Shown: one piece after another, positions 47,522-53,606 of the stretch
Numbering within the stretch: the stretch's first letter is position 1
Layout of the letters: each line of letters starts with the position of its first letter
Virus record (IMG/VR): IMGVR_UViG_3300017971_002684
Coordinates: 1 to 53,606 of that record
Length of the DNA: 53,606 nucleotides
Reading direction: 5' to 3' (one strand)
DNA from: a virus
Position numbers and translations under genes: made by a program
The notes under the pieces: model-generated
Database searches by the model: none
What the model was told of the DNA's origin: nothing
Seen by the model: the letters and a program-made list of their open reading frames with translations, nothing else

Positions 47522-48684
47522 TGAAAGCAAAATCTGCCCGCTTTTTGGTGCTCAGTGACCTGCACGCCCACACCCACAAGCGGTTCTCTCACGTCAACCA
47601 AGAGGGAAACAATAGCCGGTTGCAGGTAGCCCTGGACGTGTTGCGCTACATCCCCCAGCTTGCAAAGCGCCTGGGCGTGCGGGATGTGTTCTTTGCCGGT
47701 GATCTGTTTGAAACCAAGGGGCGTGTGCCGGTCAAGGTGATGAACGCAGTCTACAGGGAACTGTACCAGTGGGGGGAGGCAGACCTGCGCCTTGTGATGA
47801 TACCAGGCAACCACGATCTGGCGGTGCGTGACGGCTCAGAAACAGCCATACAGGTCTTTGGAGCCCTCAAGGGTGTCAGCACCTACGTTGCGCCCCATTC
47901 AACGCTCTGGGGGCTCTCCCGTGAGCCACAGGTGGCATTGCGGTGCGTACCCTACCGGGACCATTTCACAGAAGAGGATTTTGCTGTGCCAGAGTTTGCA
48001 CCGGGCACTCCCCGCATTTGTCTGGCTCACGGGCTGGTGCGTGGGAGCCGGTTCATGCCCCATGATGAGACACCAAAAGAGGTTTGGGAAAAGGCACATG
48101 GGCAGATCCGTCCATCCTGGCTGGACGGTTTTGACGCTGCCATTGTGGGTCATGTTCACCTTCCACAAGTGCTGGGAGCCCGTCAACACATTCTGGTCCC
48201 AGGACAGCCATACCAACAACACCCCTATGATGCAGGACAGCGCCGCAGTGCGTGGCTTGTGGAAGTAGAGGGGGGCAGGGTGAAGTTCACCCCTCACCCC
48301 ATCCCCTGTCTTCCTGAGTTCTTTCTTGCTAAATTAACAGGTGATTGTTCCTTGGAGTGTCCCGTTGACCTGGAGATCAATGGGAACATCATTCTGCTCC
48401 AGCCAGAGGACCACACCGTGCTGGACAGCGTGATGAAGGAAGCCAAGGAGAGGCTCAATTCTTTAGGAGCGGCGCATGTATCAATCACACCCCCAGCATT
48501 GGTTGACCCCTTGGGTGAGCAAGCTCATGAAATTAGGCTTGAAATGGATACCAACCAACTACCTCAAGACGTTCTGGGCAACGTGCTGTCTTCAGGTCTT
48601 GTTCCGCTTAGAGGGTTTGCCCCACAAGAACTTCAAAGTGAGGGTGAAGAGATACTGAAGGAGGCTGCACAGGAGGATCAATGA
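47521..48684 (+). CDS. sbcD: SbcD/gp47-like nuclease subunit
   Basis: 387 residues with the calcineurin-like phosphoesterase motifs in order: 'DLHAH' (13-17), 'FAGDLFE', 'PGNHD' and 'GHVHLPQ'. With SbcC it forms the Mre11-Rad50-type complex that resects DNA ends for recombination-dependent replication. It overlaps recA by one base and the next gene by 4. Its ATPase partner is coded 1.9 kb downstream. Confidence 0.92.
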   Translation: MKAKSARFLVLSDLHAHTHKRFSHVNQEGNNSRLQVALDVLRYIPQLAKRLGVRDVFFAGDLFETKGRVPVKVMNAVYRELYQWGEADLRLVMIPGNHDLAVRDGSETAIQVFGALKGVSTYVAPHSTLWGLSREPQVALRCVPYRDHFTEEDFAVPEFAPGTPRICLAHGLVRGSRFMPHDETPKEVWEKAHGQIRPSWLDGFDAAIVGHVHLPQVLGARQHILVPGQPYQQHPYDAGQRRSAWLVEVEGGRVKFTPHPIPCLPEFFLAKLTGDCSLECPVDLEINGNIILLQPEDHTVLDSVMKEAKERLNSLGAAHVSITPPALVDPLGEQAHEIRLEMDTNQLPQDVLGNVLSSGLVPLRGFAPQELQSEGEEILKEAAQEDQ

Positions 48685-49220
48685 GTGACAAGGACCAATC
48701 TTCAGTTCCCCTCTTCCGTGAAATCATGGAGGATCTGGAGAAAAAAGGAGAAAAGGATATGCAAGAGAAAGAGCGTCCGGCGGTCAAGCCACCGTTGGAG
48801 CCAGAGACAGAAGAAACCCCCGTCAACTTGGACAATGTGCCCGCAGTGGTGGAGATAGACTGGGATGAGGATGATGGCAGCACCAGTGGGATCATCCTCT
48901 ACCGTGATGGGTCTGTGCAAACCAAGGGCAGCTACACACCTGGGCGGGCGGCGCAGGAGTTTTTTGAGGCACTGAGTGACCAGCATCCCTTCAAGTTGTT
49001 CAGCGCCCAACTTGAGGCTGTGCCCGCAGACTGCCCCATCCTGCTGGTCAAAGACCCTGGGGGTGTCTATTCCGGTGAGGACATGGAACTGCTGGGCACC
49101 TATTTGGCAAGCAAACACCCAGAGATGACCATCCTCTTTGTTCCCGCAGATGTGACCATTGAGGCTCTCTCAGAAGAGACAATGGAGTTTGCAGGCTGGC
49201 AAAAAAAGCCCGTCCAGTAG
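48681..49220 (+). CDS. Protein of unknown function between sbcD and sbcC
   Basis: 179 residues from the ATG overlapping the SbcD stop. Residues 1-60 are charged and disordered; the rest is alpha/beta ('AVVEIDWDEDDGSTSGIILYRDGS'). No family is recognised. The operon position suggests a partner of the end-resection complex. Confidence 0.55.
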   Translation: MSDKDQSSVPLFREIMEDLEKKGEKDMQEKERPAVKPPLEPETEETPVNLDNVPAVVEIDWDEDDGSTSGIILYRDGSVQTKGSYTPGRAAQEFFEALSDQHPFKLFSAQLEAVPADCPILLVKDPGGVYSGEDMELLGTYLASKHPEMTILFVPADVTIEALSEETMEFAGWQKKPVQ

Positions 49221-49231
49221 CCATCCCCGTG

Positions 49232-49264
49232 AAAAATTCAAAATCAGCGTATTAGCTTCTAACA
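49232..49264 (+). promoter_or_regulatory. Composite element: AAAAATT-N11-TATTAG-CTT-CTAACA
   Basis: One base in the right arm differs. It is preceded by GTG, as in the full copies. Confidence 0.7.
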
Positions 49265-49269
49265 GGAGA

Positions 49270-49318
49270 GGTCTGCCTGCCGCAGAGCAAACAGGAGTAG
49301 CAGGGCAGCAGGCAGACC
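49270..49318 (+). promoter_or_regulatory. 11-bp perfect stem in the leader of the tagged gene at 49343
   Basis: GGTCTGCCTGC (49270-49280) pairs with GCAGGCAGACC (49308-49318) around a 27-nt loop, between the composite element and the ribosome binding site. It may control read-through or translation. No U-tract follows directly. Confidence 0.55.
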
Positions 49319-49342
49319 ACAACTTTGTTTCAGGAGGAGGTG

Positions 49343-50113
49343 ATGACTGTACCAACGGATGACCTGATGGTGTTTAGAACCCTTGGGTGCCCCATTGTGG
49401 ATGTTGGGATCGTGGGTCCAGAGTCAAGCGGGATGCGCGGCTCAGAGAACGGGCACCTGTTCATCTCTGTGCCTCTGGAGCATACACAGCCCAGGAGCAT
49501 ACACTGCTGGGATGGGGCTACACATCAATGGGTGGCGGTGGGGAACTACAATGAGTTTGCAGACAAGAAGCTGCGCCATGCTACGCTTGCCCGTATCCGT
49601 TGCATTCTGGAAGGGCGCCCGCCCATCTGGGCAGAGCGCACCTACCCCTACAATGGAAGTGAACTGGGACCAGCGGAGCCTCCCTCCCCGGAGCCCTCCG
49701 GTGGTGCTTTCCGCTCAGAGGGAGAGTTGTCCCCAGTGGAAGAGGAGCCCAAGCCCAAGCTGAGGCGCGGACCCCGGTTCCCCTTTGGTGCGTCTCAAGG
49801 CACCTTGTATGAAGACCCGGAGACGGGCGTGGTCTACAAAAAGGGAGGGATGGGGTGGACCCGGTGGGGGCACAAGGACGATCCACACGTTCAGCCTGGG
49901 ACCACGGAATTCACGGAGCCAATCCCCTCATGGAAGACCATTGATGAGGTGCGGGCAGAAGAGGGCTTGCCTCCACTGAAAGAGGCGTTGGGGGGACAAC
50001 AGACATTGGTGGCTGCGGGTCCGCCCCAAGTAGCCAGGGAAGACCCAGAGGTGGAGAAAAAAAAGCGCCTGAAGGAGAAGATGGCAAAGAAGAGAAAGGA
50101 GAGTGAGTGGTGA
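49343..50113 (+). CDS. Unknown protein with shared C-terminal SEW tag
   Basis: 256 residues from the ATG after AGGAGGAGGTG. Residues 1-95 are a folded domain ('LFISVPLEHTQPRSIHCWDGATHQW'); the middle is Pro/Glu-rich linker with a short 'GVVYKKGGMGWTRWGHK' element. The last residues, 'KKRLKEKMAKKRKESEW', match the tags of the proteins ending at 23048 and 36792. Its tag codons contain the ribosome binding site and GTG start of the next gene. The body has no enzyme motif. It lies just before the SbcC gene. Confidence 0.65.
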   Translation: MTVPTDDLMVFRTLGCPIVDVGIVGPESSGMRGSENGHLFISVPLEHTQPRSIHCWDGATHQWVAVGNYNEFADKKLRHATLARIRCILEGRPPIWAERTYPYNGSELGPAEPPSPEPSGGAFRSEGELSPVEEEPKPKLRRGPRFPFGASQGTLYEDPETGVVYKKGGMGWTRWGHKDDPHVQPGTTEFTEPIPSWKTIDEVRAEEGLPPLKEALGGQQTLVAAGPPQVAREDPEVEKKKRLKEKMAKKRKESEW

Positions 50114-50574
50114 GCGCACCAAAGCAAAAACAAAAGAAGATGACCAAGTGGCAGCAGTATGCAATAGACAACCCCTACCACCGGCTGACAGGAGATATCC
50201 CCAGGGGGTGTCACCGCAGGATCGGCAACTACTCTGTGCTGGTGACGGTGGACCTGTTCCCTGATTTTTCCATCATGCCGGACTGGGAAATGCCGGAACA
50301 GCCAGAGTGGCATGTGTCCCTGAGCGTGATGCTGGGGCTCATCAAGGAAGGACCATACAAGGGACTACCCATGAGCCCGCCTCTGTACGGATGGGGAGAT
50401 GAACTGTGGCACCGGGCAATCCAACAGTGCAAGGCCATCTTGCAGAAGGTGGGTGATGAAGAGGGCTCCTACTGGATGGGGGAGACGTGCTCCCTGCACT
50501 ACCGGAAGCCTCTGACGGATGGTGAGATTGCCATGATCCCACCGGAGTTGCTGTCCAAAGCAAAGCCAAACTGA
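50110..50574 (+). CDS. Protein of unknown function
   Basis: 154 residues from a GTG overlapping the SEW-tag gene; a GTG at 50107 would add one residue. Basic N-terminus (KQKQKK), then a Trp/Pro-rich body ('MPDWEMPEQPEWHVSLSVML'). No family is recognised. It is translationally coupled to the tagged protein. Confidence 0.55.
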   Translation: MSAPKQKQKKMTKWQQYAIDNPYHRLTGDIPRGCHRRIGNYSVLVTVDLFPDFSIMPDWEMPEQPEWHVSLSVMLGLIKEGPYKGLPMSPPLYGWGDELWHRAIQQCKAILQKVGDEEGSYWMGETCSLHYRKPLTDGEIAMIPPELLSKAKPN

Positions 50575-50575
50575 C

Positions 50576-50590
50576 TATTAGTTTCTAATA
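50576..50590 (+). promoter_or_regulatory. Dyad TATTAG-TTT-CTAATA before the sbcC-like gene
   Basis: A perfect dyad one base after the previous stop, followed at once by GGGAG (50591-50595) and the ATG at 50601. It has no A-box. Confidence 0.7.
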
Positions 50591-50600
50591 GGGAGCCAAG

Positions 50601-52517
50601 ATGATTCAGATCACAAAATTGTGTATTGAAAACTTTCTTTGTTTTGGCAAGGTTGAAGTTGATTTGCAAGGGGCTGGCCTGGTGGGGGTCTGCGGGATCA
50701 ATGAGGATGACCACACAGCAACTTCCAATGGCGCTGGCAAATCCTCTCTGCTGGAAGCCCTCTACTATGGACTGTATGGTCACACCATCCGCTTTGGCAA
50801 GAGCAGGCTGGCAGGGCTCATCCGCCGGGGAAAACAGCATTGCAAGGTGATGGTTCAGTTCCAGGATGAGCACAAGACCCACTATCAAGTGAGCAGGAAG
50901 AGGAGTCCCACCAGCGTTGTGACCAGCCTCAAGAGGAGCGCAGACAGCAAGGTCTGGGCAGATGTGCCCTACCAGGACAAGAAAGACCTGCAAGCCCAAC
51001 TGGTGAACATCCTGGGCGTGAGTGCAGACCTCTTCCGGCAGGTGGTCCTGTTTGGACAAGGGGGGATGCCCAGGTTCAGTGAGTTGTCAGACAGTGCCAA
51101 AAAAGAGCTCATAGAGGAGATTCTGGGGCTCCACATCTATGACCGGGCTCTGGCTATCAGCCGGGAGAAAGAGCGGCAAGAAAGGCGGGAGAAGGACTCC
51201 CTGGAGGGCAAACTGGCGCAGTTCACTGGCATTGCCCGCAACTCCCAGGAGACACTGGAGCGGCTCCGTCAAGGGAAGGGGACGTGGAAGAGGGAGAAGG
51301 AAGCCAAGCTGGTAGAGTTGGGAGCACGCCGTGCCAAACTGCAAGAGGGACTGGGAGAGGAGAAGGAGGAGGCGCGGACGGTTCTGGAGAACGCTGTGGA
51401 GGTCATAGGTAAGGAAATTGTTAGCAGACAGGAGGAGATTGACCAGATCACAGCCCAGCGTGAGAAAGCCCTCCAAGCCTTTCAGGAGTCCCACCAGGAA
51501 TTGACCAACGTGAAAGCCAAACAGGACGCCCGCTATGCCTTTTTGCAGCAGGAGCATGAGCGCATGGACCGCCTGCGGTTTGATGGCATTTGCCCCACCT
51601 GCAAACGCTCCACAGAAGGGCTGGAGATTGAGGGGGAGGAGGACATTCAGCAAGCCCTGCTATCAGCCCGCCATGATGTCAGCCAGACCAAGCAACGCAT
51701 TTCCGATCTGGAGCAGGCATGGAAGGTCTTCTCCAGCCGTGAGGATGCAAAGAAAAAGGAACTGGGGCAACAGGTCCGGGAGTACCAGGAGCGGCTCCAG
51801 AGGGTCCAGAAGGAACTGTCTCTGTCTGCCTCCAAAGAGGTGATCCGGCGCCATCTGCAAGATGTTGGAATGGAGATTCAGGAGTTGCGCGGCAAAGGGT
51901 TCCCCCAGAGTGAGTTGCTTGAAGCCAATGAGGAGAGCCTCTTGAAGTGGAAAGAAAAGAAAGAGGTTTTGCAAAAGGAGATTGACCAGGCACAGCTTTC
52001 CATCAACCGGCTCAAGGTGCTGCAAGAAGTGTTCACCACAACCCGGTCACTGCTGCTTGAGAATCTGCTGGGGGAGGTGAACCAACGGCTGGCAGAGTAT
52101 TGCTACACCCTCACACATGGGGAACTGTCCGCCACCATCTCCGCCCAGAGTGAGACAACCTCTGGGGAGAAGAGGGAGAAGGTGTCCGTGCAGGTGAGCC
52201 ACGCCACCGGGGGAGAGGACTATGTGTCTTGTAGTAGTGGTGAGCGGCGGCGGCTGGACCTGCCTATTGCTCTGGCTCTGCAAGATTTGGCAGCACGCCG
52301 GGGGCTGGGGGTGGGCTTGACCCTGCTGGATGAGGTCTTTGAGAATGTGGACGCAGCAGGGGCGGAAGGAATGAGGGAACTGGTCCTGGAAGCCAGCCAG
52401 CGCCCACACTCTCCCACGGTCCTTGTCATCAGCCACAATGAATCACTCATGGAAGGGTTCCCATCTTTCTGGTATGTTACCAAGAGGGATGGGAAGACAC
52501 AGGTGGAGGTATCATGA
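50601..52517 (+). CDS. sbcC: SbcC/gp46-like ATPase subunit
   Basis: 638 residues. Walker A 'NGAGKSSLLEALYYG' (about 43-57), long coiled coils at 190-320 and 345-490, the zinc hook 'CPTC' near 330, then 'CSSGERRRLDLPIALAL' (signature) and Walker B/D-loop 'LLDEVFENVD' (about 574-583). This is the Rad50-type partner of the SbcD-like protein and about the size of T4 gp46. The complex tethers and processes DNA ends. It overlaps the next gene by 4 bases. Confidence 0.93.
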   Translation: MIQITKLCIENFLCFGKVEVDLQGAGLVGVCGINEDDHTATSNGAGKSSLLEALYYGLYGHTIRFGKSRLAGLIRRGKQHCKVMVQFQDEHKTHYQVSRKRSPTSVVTSLKRSADSKVWADVPYQDKKDLQAQLVNILGVSADLFRQVVLFGQGGMPRFSELSDSAKKELIEEILGLHIYDRALAISREKERQERREKDSLEGKLAQFTGIARNSQETLERLRQGKGTWKREKEAKLVELGARRAKLQEGLGEEKEEARTVLENAVEVIGKEIVSRQEEIDQITAQREKALQAFQESHQELTNVKAKQDARYAFLQQEHERMDRLRFDGICPTCKRSTEGLEIEGEEDIQQALLSARHDVSQTKQRISDLEQAWKVFSSREDAKKKELGQQVREYQERLQRVQKELSLSASKEVIRRHLQDVGMEIQELRGKGFPQSELLEANEESLLKWKEKKEVLQKEIDQAQLSINRLKVLQEVFTTTRSLLLENLLGEVNQRLAEYCYTLTHGELSATISAQSETTSGEKREKVSVQVSHATGGEDYVSCSSGERRRLDLPIALALQDLAARRGLGVGLTLLDEVFENVDAAGAEGMRELVLEASQRPHSPTVLVISHNESLMEGFPSFWYVTKRDGKTQVEVS

Positions 52518-53299
52518 CAACAAAGTATTTGGGATCACATCAACTGGTCACTGAAATAGGCGGCTTCATTCAGCTTGGGGAGGAGTTTGATCTGGAGGGG
52601 CACAGGTTTGCTCCAGGCACGGTTGGCAAGGTGGCGCAAATCTATGGACAAAGGGCAGGCAGGACAGAGTGCCGCATTGTCATCACTGAGGGACGCATCC
52701 TACCAGAGAACGGGCAGTTTTCTCACTATGGAGGGCATGAGGTTGGGCACAAGGACATCAACCCCGGCGTAGTGGGGGAGGAAGACCCCAACGCTGCCCC
52801 CCTGGACACCCGCAGCGCCAAGGAACGCTTTGAGATGGGGCATGAGGCTGTCCAGCAACAAGGCGGGCGGGATTTTGTGGATCGTGACCCGCGCCCGCGC
52901 ACGGGCAGGAACAGCGCCCCTGTGAACAGCCAGTTGCCTCTGGTGGACCCGCGCATGGGCTCACAAGGGAGCCGCATCATCACGCGGGACCAAATGCCAG
53001 CCCCCAACCCAACCACCGTGGCTATGAGGATGAGCTTTCCTACACCCCAGCGGCAAGCGGGTGATGTGATCGCCACGGAGGAGTTTGCCCAAGCAATGGG
53101 GCGGCAGATTGATCATTCAGGAGAGGCAGAGATACCCATCCCACAGGGGCGCAAGCGCAGGGGCATGTTCAGGGGGATGAGCGTTGCCCGTCCCAACCCG
53201 CATGACGCAACCACCCAAGCGCGGCTGCAAGATGACCATGTGCGGGGGATAGGCAAAGGGGTTTCTGTAGACATCACCGATCCATCACGGAACACTTGA
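52514..53299 (+). CDS. Protein of unknown function
   Basis: 261 residues overlapping the SbcC stop. An N-terminal beta barrel-like part ('GKVAQIYGQRAGRTECRIVITEGRI', about 37-62) resembles small SH3-type folds. The remainder is polar, Gly/Arg/Pro-rich and probably disordered. No family is recognised. The stop codon lies in the -35 box of the next promoter. Confidence 0.55.
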   Translation: MTTKYLGSHQLVTEIGGFIQLGEEFDLEGHRFAPGTVGKVAQIYGQRAGRTECRIVITEGRILPENGQFSHYGGHEVGHKDINPGVVGEEDPNAAPLDTRSAKERFEMGHEAVQQQGGRDFVDRDPRPRTGRNSAPVNSQLPLVDPRMGSQGSRIITRDQMPAPNPTTVAMRMSFPTPQRQAGDVIATEEFAQAMGRQIDHSGEAEIPIPQGRKRRGMFRGMSVARPNPHDATTQARLQDDHVRGIGKGVSVDITDPSRNT

Positions 53300-53324
53300 G
53301 TTTTTGCAGTGGTGTGGGTATAGT
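53296..53324 (+). promoter_or_regulatory. Sigma-70-type promoter before the RusA-like gene
   Basis: TTGAGT (53296-53301), a 17-bp spacer and TATAGT (53319-53324). The -35 box overlaps the preceding stop codon. A 13-bp operator-like dyad lies about 20 bp downstream. Confidence 0.6.
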
Positions 53325-53343
53325 GGTGGGAGATTCAGTTGAG

Positions 53344-53356
53344 TCACCAATGGTGA
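53344..53356 (+). promoter_or_regulatory. Operator-like dyad TCACCA-A-TGGTGA
   Basis: A perfect 6-bp inverted repeat with a 1-bp centre just downstream of the expected transcription start. It could bind a repressor or form a leader hairpin. It differs from the TATTAG family. Confidence 0.5.
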
Positions 53357-53378
53357 TGTTGTTCTGTTAGAGGTCAAA

Positions 53379-53606
53379 ATGCGATTCACTATCTACATAG
53401 ATCCCCAAGCCAAAGAGCGTCCCCGGTTCAACCCCTTCTCTAAGCAGGTCACAGCCTACACGCCCAAGAAGACCACGGAGTTTCAGGAAGAGGTCCGGCG
53501 GGTGGTGACGCTGGAATTCAGCAAGACCAGAGAGTTTCCCATCTACCCTGGTGGTGTTCCTCTTGAGGTGAATGTGGATTTGGTCTTCAAACGCATTGGT
53601 AAGTTC
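53379..53606 (+). CDS. rusA: RusA-like Holliday-junction resolvase (3' end outside window)
   Basis: The first 76 residues are visible. 'IYIDPQAKERPRF' and 'AYTPKKTTEFQEEVRRVV' match the start of RusA-family resolvases ('PxxKxRPR' then 'YTPxxT'). The conserved catalytic Asp residues expected further on are outside the window. RusA cleaves four-way junctions made by recombination. The start follows AGAGG. It closes the recombination cluster. Confidence 0.75.
   Translation, partial: MRFTIYIDPQAKERPRFNPFSKQVTAYTPKKTTEFQEEVRRVVTLEFSKTREFPIYPGGVPLEVNVDLVFKRIGKF

Overview
The window is a contiguous piece of a large, virulent-type tailed bacteriophage genome (Caudoviricetes-like). It holds about 55 genes, all on the plus strand, tightly packed with many ATGA/TGATG stop-start overlaps and strong GGAGG-type ribosome binding sites. 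Base composition is moderately G+C-rich. No integrase, transposase, CRISPR array or rRNA was seen. The host cannot be named from the sequence. Virion proteins, a nearly complete T4-style recombination set, phage-type replication genes, nucleotide kinases and a tRNA-like gene together point to a phage rather than a chromosome or plasmid.

Layout. 1-13.2 kb holds virion surface and tail genes: lectin-like, Ig/FN3-like and repeat-rich fibre proteins, interrupted by a bacterioferritin gene translationally coupled to a structural gene. 13.7-17.1 kb is a DNA-processing cassette: an SNase-type nuclease, a C5-cytosine methyltransferase with an out-of-frame overlapping ORF, and a beta-class DNA methyltransferase. 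17.1-20.8 kb encodes a 1218-residue beta-helix tailspike, followed by a strong hairpin. 20.9-33.6 kb is replication and accessory: a UvsW-like helicase, a J-domain-like protein, a membrane protein with an HEISH motif, a DnaB-like helicase, a TOPRIM primase and a DnaN-type sliding clamp. 33.6-36.8 kb has a tRNA-like gene with a 53-nt insertion and a run of small acidic or Cys-rich proteins, several with their own promoter-like element. 36.8-39.8 kb is a CobS-like AAA+ / CobT-like VWA pair. 39.8-42.7 kb encodes a sigma-70-like factor behind a host-type promoter, with zinc-ribbon and winged-helix proteins. 42.7-44.4 kb encodes nucleotide kinases. 44.4-53.6 kb encodes recombination: UvsY-like, gp32-like SSB, bacterial-type RecA, SbcD/SbcC (gp47/gp46) and a RusA-like resolvase cut by the window end.

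The most striking feature is a genome-specific regulatory element. A dyad TATTAG-NNN-CTAATA occurs 16 times between genes (a few copies with changes in the arms), never inside a called gene. In 9 copies an A-box (AAAAATT, with small variants) lies exactly 11 nt upstream. Six more A-boxes at the same spacing have a degenerate downstream half (TCTCTAAG or TACTA-type). One of these ends 9 nt before the tRNA-like gene, as expected of a promoter. I infer a phage promoter/operator family; the sigma-like protein at 39.9 kb is an obvious candidate reader.

A second unexpected signal is a shared C-terminal peptide, RL(R/K)xKMxKK...SEW, on three otherwise unlike proteins (ends at 23048, 36792 and 50113), resembling a targeting or docking tag.
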